Made by a program: the position numbers and the translations under genes. 64,000 nucleotides of DNA from Streptomyces sp. CBMA152 (GTDB lineage Bacteria; Actinomycetota; Actinomycetes; Streptomycetales; Streptomycetaceae): assembly GCF_014596475.1 (NCBI RefSeq), contig NZ_MECJ01000007.1:62001-126000 (forward strand), read 5' to 3'. A model generated the notes under the pieces. The model worked only from the letters and a program-made list of their open reading frames with translations. It searched no databases and was not told where the DNA came from. Below are positions 8,590 through 17,882 of the stretch, piece after piece. How positions within the stretch are numbered: the first letter of the stretch is position 1; the number at the start of each line of letters is the position of its first letter.

Positions 8590-10983
8590 ATGGCGGGGCT
8601 CTTCAACCCACAAGAACTCGATCACCCCACTTCACTCGCGGCCGCGGTTCTGACCGACGGCAACCGGTTGATCGTGATCGTCATCGCGGCCGTGGCCCTC
8701 GCGGCCCTGGTCGTGGCCCAACTGCTGGTCCGTCAGGTACTGGCGGCAGGCGAGGGCACCGAATCTATGAAGAAGATCGCGGCGGCCGTACAGGAAGGCG
8801 CTAATGCCTATCTGGCCCGGCAGTTGCGCACCCTCGGCGTCTTCGCCGTCGTGGTGTTCTTCCTGTTGTTCCTGCTGCCGGCCGACAACTGGTCGCAGCG
8901 CGCGGGCCGATCGGCCTTCTTCCTGATCGGCGCGCTCTTCTCGGCGACGACCGGATACGTCGGCATGCGTCTCGCCGTTCGCGCGAATGTGCGTGTGGCG
9001 GCCGCCGCCCGCGAGGCGACCCCCGCGGAAGGCGAACCAGAAAAAGATCTCACGGCCGTCTCGCACAAAGCCATGAAGATCGCTTTCCGTACGGGCGGCG
9101 TGGTCGGCATGTTCACGGTGGGCCTCGGCCTGCTGGGTGCCTCCTGCGTCGTCCTGGTCTACGCGGCCGACGCCCCGAAGGTGCTGGAGGGCTTCGGTCT
9201 CGGTGCGGCGCTGATCGCCATGTTCATGCGTGTCGGCGGCGGCATCTTCACCAAGGCCGCCGACGTCGGCGCCGACCTCGTCGGCAAGGTGGAACAGGGC
9301 ATTCCGGAGGACGACCCGAGGAACGCCGCCACCATCGCCGACAACGTGGGCGACAACGTCGGCGACTGCGCCGGCATGGCCGCCGACCTCTTCGAGTCGT
9401 ACGCCGTGACGCTGGTCGCGGCCCTCATCCTCGGCAAGGCGGCCTTCGGCGACTCGGGCCTGGCCTTCCCGCTGATCGTTCCGGCGATCGGCGTGGTCAC
9501 CGCGATGATCGGCATCTTCGCGGTCGCCCCGCGGCGCGCCGACCGCAGCGGGATGTCGGCCATCAACCGCGGCTTCTTCATCTCCGCGGTGATCTCGCTC
9601 ACCCTGGTGGCGGTGGCGGTCTTCGTCTATCTCCCGTCGTCGTACGCCAAGTTGGACGGGGTCTCCGACGCCGCCATCAAGAACCACGGCGGCGACCCGA
9701 GGGTCCTCGCGCTGGTAGCGGTGGCCATCGGCATCGTGCTCGCCGCGGTGATCCAGCAACTGACCGGGTACTTCACCGAGACCACCCGGCGCCCCGTCCG
9801 CGACATCGGCAAGTCGTCGCTCACGGGCCCCGCGACGGTCGTCCTGGCCGGTATCTCCATCGGCCTGGAGTCCGCTGTCTACACGGCGCTGCTGATCGGT
9901 CTGAGCGTCTACGGCGCCTTCCTGCTCGGCGGTACGTCGATCATGCTCGCGCTGTTCGCGGTGGCGCTGGCCGGCACCGGCCTGCTCACCACGGTCGGCG
10001 TGATCGTCGCCATGGACACGTTCGGCCCGGTCTCCGACAACGCGCAGGGCATCGCCGAGATGTCCGGCGACGTGGAGGGCGCCGGCGCCCGGGTCCTCAC
10101 CGACCTGGACGCCGTGGGCAACACCACCAAGGCCATCACCAAGGGCATCGCCATCGCCACCGCGGTCCTCGCGGCGGCGGCGCTGTACGGCTCGTACCGC
10201 GACGCCATCGCCACGGCGGTGGGCGACGTGGGAGCCAAGACCGACGCGATGACGCTCAGCATGGACATCTCACAGCCCAACAACCTGGTGGGCCTGATGC
10301 TGGGCGCCGCCGTCGTGTTCCTCTTCTCGGGCCTCGCGATCAACGCGGTCTCCCGGTCGGCGGGCGCGGTGGTCTTCGAGGTGCGGCGCCAGTTCCGCGA
10401 GCACCCCGGGATCATGGACTACAGCGAGCAGCCGGAGTACGGGCGAGTCGTCGACATCTGTACGAAGGACGCGCTTCGGGAGCTGGCCACCCCCGGTCTG
10501 CTCGCGGTGCTCGCGCCCATCGCGGTCGGCTTCACCTTCGGTGTGGGCGCGCTCGGCTCGTATCTCGCGGGCGCGATCGGCACCGGCACGCTGATGGCCG
10601 TCTTCCTCGCCAACTCCGGTGGCGCGTGGGACAACGCCAAGAAGATGGTCGAGGACGGCAACTTCGGCGGCAAGGGCAGTGAGGCCCATGCCGCCACCGT
10701 GATCGGCGACACCGTCGGCGACCCGTTCAAGGACACCGCCGGACCGGCCATCAACCCGCTGCTGAAGGTGATGAACCTGGTGGCGCTGCTCATCGCGCCC
10801 GCCGTGGTCAAGTTCAGCTACGGAGCGGACGCCAGCCCCGGTGTGCGCGCGGTCGTCGCGGTCCTCGCGACGGCCGTCATCATCGGCGCGGTGTACGTCT
10901 CCAAGCGGCGCGGAGTGGCCGTGGGCGACGAGGGAAACCACGAGATGACCGCCAAGTCACCTGACCCTGCGGTCGTTTCCTAG
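8590..10983 (+). CDS. hppA: Membrane-bound proton-pumping pyrophosphatase
   Basis: This 797-residue polytopic protein (about 16 membrane helices) hydrolyses pyrophosphate and pumps protons. The substrate loop DVGADLVGKVEQGIPEDDPRN and the DNVGDNVGDCAGMAADLFE block are intact. A Lys at about residue 514 in GNTTKAITKG marks the potassium-independent subclass; the potassium-dependent enzymes carry Ala there. The C-terminal repeat DTVGDPFKDTAGPAINPL is present. ATG 8590 has a perfect AAGGAGGA. It stands alone between a terminator and the lipoprotein gene. It should recover energy from pyrophosphate made in biosynthesis, alongside the soluble enzyme at 53.4 kb. Confidence 0.96.
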   Translation: MAGLFNPQELDHPTSLAAAVLTDGNRLIVIVIAAVALAALVVAQLLVRQVLAAGEGTESMKKIAAAVQEGANAYLARQLRTLGVFAVVVFFLLFLLPADNWSQRAGRSAFFLIGALFSATTGYVGMRLAVRANVRVAAAAREATPAEGEPEKDLTAVSHKAMKIAFRTGGVVGMFTVGLGLLGASCVVLVYAADAPKVLEGFGLGAALIAMFMRVGGGIFTKAADVGADLVGKVEQGIPEDDPRNAATIADNVGDNVGDCAGMAADLFESYAVTLVAALILGKAAFGDSGLAFPLIVPAIGVVTAMIGIFAVAPRRADRSGMSAINRGFFISAVISLTLVAVAVFVYLPSSYAKLDGVSDAAIKNHGGDPRVLALVAVAIGIVLAAVIQQLTGYFTETTRRPVRDIGKSSLTGPATVVLAGISIGLESAVYTALLIGLSVYGAFLLGGTSIMLALFAVALAGTGLLTTVGVIVAMDTFGPVSDNAQGIAEMSGDVEGAGARVLTDLDAVGNTTKAITKGIAIATAVLAAAALYGSYRDAIATAVGDVGAKTDAMTLSMDISQPNNLVGLMLGAAVVFLFSGLAINAVSRSAGAVVFEVRRQFREHPGIMDYSEQPEYGRVVDICTKDALRELATPGLLAVLAPIAVGFTFGVGALGSYLAGAIGTGTLMAVFLANSGGAWDNAKKMVEDGNFGGKGSEAHAATVIGDTVGDPFKDTAGPAINPLLKVMNLVALLIAPAVVKFSYGADASPGVRAVVAVLATAVIIGAVYVSKRRGVAVGDEGNHEMTAKSPDPAVVS

Positions 10984-11194
10984 CGACACCTCGACAAGAG
11001 CGGGCGGGCAGTGCGAATTGACGCACTGTCCGCCCGTCGCGTTGTCCGGCAAGCCCCGTCGTACGGGCGCCGTGAGCCTTGTCTCCCTTGGTGCAAATGG
11101 CTGCAAAAGCCAGCAGATCCGGCGTACGACACGCGGTTGTCGCCCACTTGGCGTGTATGTTCCGGGGCCGAGAGCCTTGGAAGGGACCGATCCG

Positions 11195-11905
11195 GTGAAC
11201 AAGAAGCTTGCGGCCGCACTGTCCGGCGGTGCGGTACTGGTGCTCGCGTTGTCGGCATGCAGCAGCGACGACTCGGGCAAGAAGGTGAACGACTGGGCCA
11301 AGACCTTCTGTGACCAGGCCCAGCCGCAGATCAAGAAGATCACTGACGCCAACGCCGCCATCGAGAAGCAGACGGCGGACGAGAGCAAGCCGGCCGATGT
11401 CCAGAAGACGGACTCGACGGCCTTCCAGCAGATCTCGGACGCGTACAAGGCGCTGGCCGACAGCATCAACAAGGCCGGTGCCCCGCCCGTCAAGGACGGC
11501 GACAAGACGCAGCAGGAGGCCGCCAAGGAGCTGACCGCCTCCTCCGCCTCGTACGCCGACCTCAAGAAGAAGGTCGACGCGCTCGACACCGGCGACCAGG
11601 CGAAGTTCGCGGACGGCCTCAAGGGCGTCGCCGACCAGCTGAACACCATCAGCAAGAGCAGTGACGACGCCCTCAAGAAGCTGGAGTCGGGCGACCTCGG
11701 CAAGGCGATGCAGAAGCAGCCCGGCTGCCAGAAGCAGACGCCCTCCACGACCTCCTCGCCGGCGGCCGGTGGCGGCGCCTCCAAGGATGCGTCCCCGGCG
11801 GCCTCCGCCTCCAAGGGCGCCAAGCCGTCGGATTCCGCGAAGCCGTCGGAGTCGGCCAAGCCGTCCGACTCGGCCAAGCCCTCGGCCTCGTCGAGCGGCC
11901 AGTAG
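11195..11905 (+). CDS. Small secreted lipoprotein, helical, unknown function
   Basis: This 236-residue protein has a signal peptide with lipobox LSAC (Cys at about residue 22), a mostly helical charged domain (residues 30-180) containing two further cysteines (TFC and PGC) that could form one disulfide, and a Ser/Pro/Lys/Ala tail with repeated KPSDSA/KPSESA units. The tail would span or contact the peptidoglycan. It starts at GTG 11195 behind AAGGGA. I do not recognise a catalytic family; similar lipoproteins follow hppA in other streptomycetes as far as I recall. Confidence 0.8.
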   Translation: MNKKLAAALSGGAVLVLALSACSSDDSGKKVNDWAKTFCDQAQPQIKKITDANAAIEKQTADESKPADVQKTDSTAFQQISDAYKALADSINKAGAPPVKDGDKTQQEAAKELTASSASYADLKKKVDALDTGDQAKFADGLKGVADQLNTISKSSDDALKKLESGDLGKAMQKQPGCQKQTPSTTSSPAAGGGASKDASPAASASKGAKPSDSAKPSESAKPSDSAKPSASSSGQ

Positions 11906-12074
11906 CACCGGCGGAGACCAGCTCCACGCGCGCGTCCGCCGCGCGGGGCCCCGCGCCTCGTGCGGCGGACGCCACGCGCGCGTGGAGCGGCACGACGCCC
12001 CGCGCGCACTCCCCTTTCGGACGGCCCGGACCCATGTGGGTGCCGGGCCGTGGGTGTTTGTCAGTGCCAGCCGC

Positions 12075-12080
12075 CACAAT
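12075..12080 (+). promoter_or_regulatory. Leaderless -10 element of the methyltransferase gene
   Basis: CACAAT ends six bases before the GTG start and there is no ribosome site. This matches the -10 placement of leaderless Streptomyces transcripts. Confidence 0.45.
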
Positions 12081-12086
12081 GGCCGG

Positions 12087-13610
12087 GTGAGTACGACCAG
12101 TGATTCCGCCAGTTCGCCCGCCGGCCTGCCCGTGCCCGACCGCGCCGCGCGGCTCCGCGACGCCCTGATCGCGGCCGACTTCACCGCCGACGGGCTGCTC
12201 GACCTGCTCGGCGCGCCCGCCTACGCCGCGCTGGCCCGCAGCGAGACGGTGCCCGCCCTGCGCGCCACGCGCGGCGGATCGCCGCTCGACACGCTGGTGC
12301 GGCTCTTCCTGCTCCAGCAGCCCGTCGCGTACGAGGCCGCCCGCGCGGCCCTGCCGGGCGACGAGGCCCTGGAGGACGGCTGGATCACCCGTACCGGTGA
12401 TGAAGTGCGGGCCGCGGTTGACGTGCGTCCGTACGGCGGACCGGAGGGCGAGGACTGGTTCATCGTCTCCGACCTCGGCTGCGCGGTCGGCGGCGCCGGC
12501 GGCGCGAGCGGCCGCGACGAGGGCATGGTCCTCGGGGTCGGCGGCGCGTCCACCACGCTCGCCGGGCTCACCGTGCGCACGCCGGTCGCGTCCGCCCTGG
12601 ACGTCGGCACCGGCTCCGGAATCCAGGCGCTGCACGCCGCACAGCACGTGACCCGGGTCACCGCCACCGACCTCAACCCGCGCGCGCTCGCCTTCACCCG
12701 GCTCACCCTCGCCCTGTCCGGCGCGCCCGAGGCGGAGCTGATCGAGGGCTCCCTGTACGAACCGGTGGGCTCCGCCACGTACGACCTGATCGTCTCCAAC
12801 CCGCCGTTCGTCATCTCGCCGGGCGCGCGCCTGACGTATCGGGACGGCGGGATGGGCGGGGACGATCTGTGCCGCTCGATCGTTCAGCAGGCGGGGGCAC
12901 GGCTGAACGAAGGGGGGTACGCGCAGTTCCTCGCCAACTGGCAGCACGTCGAGGGCGAGGAGTGGCAGGAGCGGCTGCGCTCCTGGGTGCCGCGCGGCTG
13001 CGACGCCTGGATCGTGCAGCGCGAGGTCCAGGACATCACGCAGTACGCGGAGCTGTGGCTGCGGGACGCCGGGGACCACCGCACCGACCCGGAGCAGTAC
13101 GCGGCGCGCTACGAGGCGTGGCTCGACGAGTTCGACGCACGCAAGACCAAGGCGGTCGGCTTCGGCTGGATCACCCTGCACAAGTCCGGCTCCGAGCAGC
13201 CCTCGATCACCGTCGAGGAGTGGCCGCACCCGGTCGAGCAGCCGCTCGGCGACACCGTGCGCACCCACTTCGCCCGCCAGGAGTACCTGCGCACCCACGA
13301 CGACGCGGCGCTGCTCGCCTCCCGCTTCCGCCTCGCCGACGAGGTGGTGCAGGAACAGGTCGGGCTGCCGGGCGCCGAGGACCCCGAGCACGTGGTGCTC
13401 CGGCAGAACCGGGGCATGCGCCGGGCCACCACGGTGGACACGGTGGGCGCGGGCTTCGCGGGCGTCTGCGACGGCCAGCTGGACGCCGGGCGGATCCTGG
13501 ACGCCATCGCCCAGTTGCTCGGCGAGGACGCGGTACTGCTGCGCGACCGCACGCCGGAGGCGATCCGGATGCTGGTCGGACAGGGGTTCCTGGAGCCGAT
13601 GGACGACTGA
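12087..13610 (+). CDS. Class I SAM-dependent methyltransferase (N6-adenine/HemK-like)
   Basis: This 507-residue protein has an N-terminal helical domain (about residues 10-100; DUF7059-type), a SAM-binding methyltransferase core with ALDVGTGSGIQAL (about residues 170-182), TATDLNPRAL and the NPPF catalytic motif (about residue 240) typical of enzymes that methylate amide or exocyclic amino nitrogens, and a long C-terminal region with winged-helix-like character. The substrate cannot be read from sequence; HemK/RsmC relatives act on proteins or rRNA. The GTG at 12087 appears leaderless. The next gene is in the same direction, 94 bases on. Confidence 0.86.
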   Translation: MSTTSDSASSPAGLPVPDRAARLRDALIAADFTADGLLDLLGAPAYAALARSETVPALRATRGGSPLDTLVRLFLLQQPVAYEAARAALPGDEALEDGWITRTGDEVRAAVDVRPYGGPEGEDWFIVSDLGCAVGGAGGASGRDEGMVLGVGGASTTLAGLTVRTPVASALDVGTGSGIQALHAAQHVTRVTATDLNPRALAFTRLTLALSGAPEAELIEGSLYEPVGSATYDLIVSNPPFVISPGARLTYRDGGMGGDDLCRSIVQQAGARLNEGGYAQFLANWQHVEGEEWQERLRSWVPRGCDAWIVQREVQDITQYAELWLRDAGDHRTDPEQYAARYEAWLDEFDARKTKAVGFGWITLHKSGSEQPSITVEEWPHPVEQPLGDTVRTHFARQEYLRTHDDAALLASRFRLADEVVQEQVGLPGAEDPEHVVLRQNRGMRRATTVDTVGAGFAGVCDGQLDAGRILDAIAQLLGEDAVLLRDRTPEAIRMLVGQGFLEPMDD

Positions 13611-13704
13611 CGGGGGCCGCGTGGGGGGTGCGGGGGAGCGGCGGGCCGAAACCGGCCGCGCAGGGGCAGCGGCGGGATGACGGACTGACGGGAGGGGGAA
13701 ACGC

Positions 13705-14712
13705 ATGATCCGGATCGAGCTGGACGAGGCGGCGCTCGGGGCCACCCGCATAGCCGTCAGCCCGCTGTGGGAGGCGTTCTGCAGCCTGCACCTCCTGGGG
13801 CCGCAGCGCCGGCCCTCCTGGCCGTACCAGGAGTGGGCGGTACGCGCGCGCGAGGTGCTCCGTGAGGACGAGCGCGTGCGCCCGCTGCGGCAGCTCCTTG
13901 AGGGGCCGCTGAACTTCCCCGACTTCATCCTGCCGCAGCCGACCGGCACCCACTCGGTGTACGAGGAGATCGCCCAGGTCCGCGCCACCCCGCCCGAGGT
14001 CGTCCGTACGCAGCTGGCCGAGCACTACCCGGACCTGGACGACCACCCGCTGGTGCGGCCCTACCGCGAGGACCCGCAGGCGGCCTGCGCGGCGCTCGCC
14101 GACGCGTACGAGGCGTACTGGGAGGGGGCGCTGGCGGACCTGTGGCCGACCATGCGGCGCCTCGTCGAGGACGAAGTCCTCGTCCGGGCGCGGACGTTCG
14201 CGACCGAGGGCGTCGACGCGCTGTTCGCCGGGCTTGAGTCACGGGCCCGGTGGGAGCCGCCTGTCCTGGAGCTGACCAAGCACATAGACGCCGAGTACCG
14301 GGCCGGGGAGCGGCGGCTGCTCCTGGTGCCGCTGGTCTTCGCCGAGGGCTGCCGGCTCTACTCGACGGACGACCCCGAGGTGCTGACGGTCTCCTTCCAG
14401 GCGCGCGGCGCGGGCGCCCTGCGGGAGTCGCCCGAGTCCCTGGCGCCCGCCGAGGACCGGCTCGGGATGCTGCTGGGGCGCGGACGGGCGGCGGTGCTGC
14501 GGCAGTTGGGCGGCCCGCTGACCACCGCCGGGCTCGCGGACCGGCTCTCGCTGGCCCCGAGCACCGTCTCGGAGCATCTGTCGGGGCTGGCCGAGGCCGG
14601 GGTGGTCACCCGGCACCGGGTCGGCCGCAGCGTCTACTACCAGCTGACGGACACGGGCCGCTCGCTGCTCGCCCTGCTGTCGGGCGAGGACGTGCTGCGG
14701 GCGGTGGGCTGA
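13705..14712 (+). CDS. ArsR-type winged-helix regulator with DUF5937
   Basis: This 335-residue protein has an N-terminal DUF5937 domain (to about residue 240) and a C-terminal ArsR-like winged helix. In the latter LTTAGLADRLSLAPSTVSEHL is the helix-turn-helix (about residues 270-290) and RHRVGRSVYYQLTDTG the wing. No metal-binding cysteine pair is present, so metal sensing is unlikely. It lies 117 bases upstream of an ABC exporter operon in the same direction and probably regulates it in response to an unknown ligand. Confidence 0.85.
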   Translation: MIRIELDEAALGATRIAVSPLWEAFCSLHLLGPQRRPSWPYQEWAVRAREVLREDERVRPLRQLLEGPLNFPDFILPQPTGTHSVYEEIAQVRATPPEVVRTQLAEHYPDLDDHPLVRPYREDPQAACAALADAYEAYWEGALADLWPTMRRLVEDEVLVRARTFATEGVDALFAGLESRARWEPPVLELTKHIDAEYRAGERRLLLVPLVFAEGCRLYSTDDPEVLTVSFQARGAGALRESPESLAPAEDRLGMLLGRGRAAVLRQLGGPLTTAGLADRLSLAPSTVSEHLSGLAEAGVVTRHRVGRSVYYQLTDTGRSLLALLSGEDVLRAVG

Positions 14713-14816
14713 GGGCGGCCGGGCCTGGGACCAGCCCGCCTCCCCGCGCCCGGCGAGCGTGCGGAGGCGACGATTCGGGGCGCGCCGAATCAATGGCCGG
14801 AGGTGACACCCGCCCC

Positions 14817-14822
14817 TAGCGT
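14817..14822 (+). promoter_or_regulatory. Leaderless -10 element of the ABC operon
   Basis: TAGCGT ends seven bases before the ATG at 14830, and no ribosome site precedes that ATG. The segment just upstream (14761-14816) would then hold the -35 region and any operator for the adjacent ArsR-type regulator. Confidence 0.5.
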
Positions 14823-14829
14823 CGCGGAC

Positions 14830-15837
14830 ATGACAGCGATTGAAGTACGTGAACTGCGCCGCACGTACACCTCCCGCACGGGCTGGCTGCGGCCCCGCCG
14901 GGTGGAGACCGAGGCGGTGCGCGGAGTCAGCTTCGACGTCGGAGAGGGGGAGCTGTTCGGGCTGCTCGGGCCCAACGGCGCGGGCAAGACCACCACCATC
15001 AAAATGCTCAACACCCTGCTGCTGCCGACCTCCGGCACGGCCCGGGTGCTCGGCCACGACGTCGCGCGCGACCCCGTCGCCGTCCGCCGACGCATCGGGT
15101 ACGTCTTCGGCGGCGACCGGGGCCTGTACGAGCGGCTGTCCGCCCTCGACAACCTGCGGTACTTCGCCGAGCTGTACGGCGTCGAGCCGCGCGAGCAGAA
15201 GGCGCGGATCGCCGAACTCCTCGAACTGGTCGGGCTCGACGGACGCGAGCGCGAACGCGTCGAGGGGTACTCGCGCGGCATGCGGCAGCGGCTGCACATC
15301 GCGCGCGGCCTGCTGCACCACCCCGACGTGCTCTTCCTCGACGAGCCGTCCATCGGCGTCGACCCGGTCGCCGCGCGCGACCTGCGCCGCACCGTCGCCG
15401 ACCTGAAGGCCGTCGGCACCACGGTCCTGCTCACCACGCACTACATGGCCGAGGCCGACGAACTCTGCGACCGGATCGCCGTCATCGCGGGCGGCACCAT
15501 CCGGGCCCTCGGCACCCCCGACGAGCTCAAGTCCCGTATCCAGGAGCGCGACGTCGTCGAGCTGGAGGCGTACGGAGCGGACGAGGCGGCCCTCGAACGG
15601 CTGCGGCGGCTGCCCGGGGTACGCGGCGTCGCCGCCGAGGACCGGGGCGCCGCACAGGCCGTCACCGTACAGACCGACCGGGGCGCCGACGTGCACGGAC
15701 AGGTGCTCGCCGCGCTCGACGGCATCCGTGTCGGCCGCGTCGTCACCCGTGAACCGACCCTGGAGGACGCCTACATCGCGATCGTCGAGGACGCCGACAC
15801 CTCCGCGCGGCCGACGGTGCGCGAGGTGACCGCGTGA
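14830..15837 (+). CDS. ABC-2 type exporter, ATP-binding subunit
   Basis: This 335-residue ATPase has Walker A GPNGAGKTT (about residues 50-58), signature YSRGMRQR, Walker B VLFLDEPSIGVDP and the switch His in TTHYMAEADELCD. The Q-loop position reads YVFGGDRG, without the usual Gln, as in some DrrA-like proteins. A C-terminal extension (from about residue 235) resembles the DrrA regulatory domain. Its stop overlaps the first permease (GTGA). Substrate is unknown; drug- or lipid-exporting DrrAB-like systems have this layout. Confidence 0.93.
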   Translation: MTAIEVRELRRTYTSRTGWLRPRRVETEAVRGVSFDVGEGELFGLLGPNGAGKTTTIKMLNTLLLPTSGTARVLGHDVARDPVAVRRRIGYVFGGDRGLYERLSALDNLRYFAELYGVEPREQKARIAELLELVGLDGRERERVEGYSRGMRQRLHIARGLLHHPDVLFLDEPSIGVDPVAARDLRRTVADLKAVGTTVLLTTHYMAEADELCDRIAVIAGGTIRALGTPDELKSRIQERDVVELEAYGADEAALERLRRLPGVRGVAAEDRGAAQAVTVQTDRGADVHGQVLAALDGIRVGRVVTREPTLEDAYIAIVEDADTSARPTVREVTA

Positions 15838-16616
15838 GGCGGCTGCTGAGGATCGGCCGCCTCGTACGCGTCGGCGTGCGCACCCACGTCACCTATATGT
15901 CGCGCTCGCCGATCGAGATCACCTTCGCCGTCCTGGTCCCGCTCGTCTACGCCACCCTCGCCGTCTACCTCTTCCGCGCCGCCGGCGATCCCGACCGGCT
16001 GCTCACCGCCTCCGTCGGCGCCGGCCTCATGGGCATCTGGTCGTCGGTGCTCTTCGGCTCGGGCGGCGCCGTGCAGAACCAGCGCTGGCTCGGCACCCTG
16101 GAGACGCTGGTCGTCTCCCCGACCAGGCTGCCGCTGATCCTGCTGCCCATCACCCTCGCCACCGCCGTCATCGGCACGTACGCCATGGTGGCCACGGTGG
16201 GGTGGGGCTGGCTGCTGTTCGGCGTGCCGCTCGACTTCGCCCACCCCTTCCTCTTCCTTCTCGCCGTCCCGGTGTGCGTGCTCGCGCTCGGCATGATGGG
16301 GCTGCTCCTGGCGGCCACTTTCGTCCTCCTGCGCAACGCCAACGCCCTGGCCAACCCGCTGGACGCACCCGTGTGGATGCTGTCCGGAATGCTCGTCCCG
16401 ATCGGCTCGCTGCCCGGCTGGACCCGGCCCATCTCCTGGATCCTGCCGACCACTTGGGGCTCCCGGGCCGTCCACGCGGCGACCTCCGGCGGCGACGTGC
16501 TCGGCCCGACGGGGCTCGCCCTCGCCCTCGGCGCCGCGTACGCGCTGCTCGCCGTCGCCGTCCTCGGCCGGGTCGAGCGCCGGGCCCGCGCCGCCGCCAC
16601 CCTCGCCCTCGCCTAG
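15834..16616 (+). CDS. ABC-2 type permease 1
   Basis: This 260-residue membrane protein has six predicted helices and the ABC2_membrane pattern, including the PISWILPTTWGSRA region before the last helix. The GTG at 15834 overlaps the ATPase stop, so synthesis is coupled. It pairs with the next permease to form the heterodimeric channel of the exporter. An amphipathic N-terminus (RRLLRIGRLVRVGVR) is likely the coupling or elbow helix. Confidence 0.9.
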   Translation: MRRLLRIGRLVRVGVRTHVTYMSRSPIEITFAVLVPLVYATLAVYLFRAAGDPDRLLTASVGAGLMGIWSSVLFGSGGAVQNQRWLGTLETLVVSPTRLPLILLPITLATAVIGTYAMVATVGWGWLLFGVPLDFAHPFLFLLAVPVCVLALGMMGLLLAATFVLLRNANALANPLDAPVWMLSGMLVPIGSLPGWTRPISWILPTTWGSRAVHAATSGGDVLGPTGLALALGAAYALLAVAVLGRVERRARAAATLALA

Positions 16617-16625
16617 GAGCCACCG

Positions 16626-17420
16626 ATGCTGCGTCAACTCATCCGCACCGGACGCCTCGTGGTCGTCGGCGGCGCCATCTCCTACCGGGCGCTCTTCAAC
16701 TGGACCACCCCGCCCATGTTCATCGGAACCCTGCTCGTCGGCCCCGTCCTGCAACTTCTCTTCTTCGTCTTCCTCGGCCGGGAACTCGGCGTCGCCGACG
16801 ACCGTTTCTACCTCATAGGAAACGCCGTACTCGCCTCCTCCACCGCGTGCGTGTACGGCGGCACGATGGCCGTCTCGAACGAGCGGCGGTACGGCACGCT
16901 GGGTGCCGTCCTGCTCTCGCCGAGGCGCCGCGCGCCCCTGTGGTTCGGCCGCGCCCTCCCGTACGTCCTCAACGGGCTGGTGGTCAGTGCCTTCACGCTC
17001 GCCGCCGCGTGTCTGGTGCTGGGACTGAGCCTGCCCGCCGGGGCCGTGCCCGGGCTCGCCCTGGTCCTGGTCGCGGCAGCCGTCGCGTGCTCGGCGTTCG
17101 GGCTCGCCCTCGGCGCGCTGGGGCTGCGTTTCCGCGATGTGTTCCTGGTGTCGAATGTGGCCAGTTCGGCACTGCTGTTGCTCACCGGTGCCAATGTGCC
17201 GCGTGCGTCCCTGCCGGGATGGATGCGTACGACAGGTGAGGTACTGCCGCTCACCCATGCGGCGGGTGCGGCCCGGCGGCTCGCGTCGGGTGGTGCTACC
17301 GCATGGCGCCAGGTCGGGGCGGAACTGGCGGTGGGCGTGGGCTGGGCCGTGCTCGCGGTGCTGCTGCTGACCGTCTTCGAACACGGCAGCCGCCGCCGGG
17401 CCACGCTCGACGTGATGTGA
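16626..17420 (+). CDS. ABC-2 type permease 2
   Basis: This 264-residue protein has six hydrophobic segments and the same ABC2_membrane architecture as its upstream neighbour, nine bases away with AGGAGCC before the ATG. Conserved features include YRALFNWTTPPMFIG near the first helix, MAVSNERRYGTLGAVLLSP in the coupling loop and LPGWMRTTGEVLPLTHA near the end. Two different permeases plus one ATPase suggest a 1:1:2 exporter. Confidence 0.9.
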   Translation: MLRQLIRTGRLVVVGGAISYRALFNWTTPPMFIGTLLVGPVLQLLFFVFLGRELGVADDRFYLIGNAVLASSTACVYGGTMAVSNERRYGTLGAVLLSPRRRAPLWFGRALPYVLNGLVVSAFTLAAACLVLGLSLPAGAVPGLALVLVAAAVACSAFGLALGALGLRFRDVFLVSNVASSALLLLTGANVPRASLPGWMRTTGEVLPLTHAAGAARRLASGGATAWRQVGAELAVGVGWAVLAVLLLTVFEHGSRRRATLDVM

Positions 17421-17450
17421 CCTGGGGCGGGGAGGGGGAGTGGGGTGGGT

Positions 17451-17474
17451 GGGGGGGGAGGAGGATCCCCCCCC
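17451..17474. repeat. G8/C8 inverted repeat in a G-run tract
   Basis: Eight Gs (17451-17458) and eight Cs (17467-17474) are separated by eight bases. They follow a tract from 17424 with six more runs of three to five Gs. The G-rich strand could fold as a G-quadruplex or a GC hairpin, and lies just after the ABC operon stop. The rest of 17475-17640 is C-rich and shows nothing further. Confidence 0.6.
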
Positions 17475-17653
17475 AGAGTCCGATGAGGGTCCGATTTCAG
17501 CCAACAAATGCCCCCACCCAACCCCCTTCCCGCACCGCACCAGCCCCCCTCCCCATCACCCCCGACACGCCCCCCGCCCCCGCTGGGCCGGATGGAGGTG
17601 TGCCGAGGTGTGCCCGTTCACCTGGAGTTCGCCGGGACTCCGCCCGGGAGTGC

Positions 17654-17659
17654 CAGGAT
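17654..17659 (+). promoter_or_regulatory. Possible leaderless -10 of the small membrane gene
   Basis: CAGGAT ends seven bases before ATG 17667 and no ribosome site is visible. The first base departs from the TANNNT pattern, so this is weaker than the other cases. Confidence 0.3.
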
Positions 17660-17666
17660 CCGCGCC

Positions 17667-17882
17667 ATGAACGGGATGGGTGGGGCGGAGGCGGCTCCGG
17701 CCGTGTTCGCGGGGACGGTCTTCGTACTGTTCGGGGGCGCGCTGCTCGCCTGGACGGGGGCGCGTGTCCGGCATCGCGAGCCGGTCGCGGACGGGGGCAG
17801 TCCGGCCGTGTCGGCGGCGCTGGCGACATGCTTCGGCGTGGCGTTCCTCGTCGCCGGGGTGTGGTGCTTCACACGCATGTGA
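17667..17882 (+). CDS. Small two-helix membrane protein, unknown
   Basis: This 71-residue hypothetical protein has two hydrophobic segments (about residues 11-29 and 50-68) joined by a short polar loop. Codon third positions are GC-rich as in neighbouring genes, which supports it being real. There is no recognisable domain. It lies alone between the ABC operon and topA. Confidence 0.5.
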   Translation: MNGMGGAEAAPAVFAGTVFVLFGGALLAWTGARVRHREPVADGGSPAVSAALATCFGVAFLVAGVWCFTRM

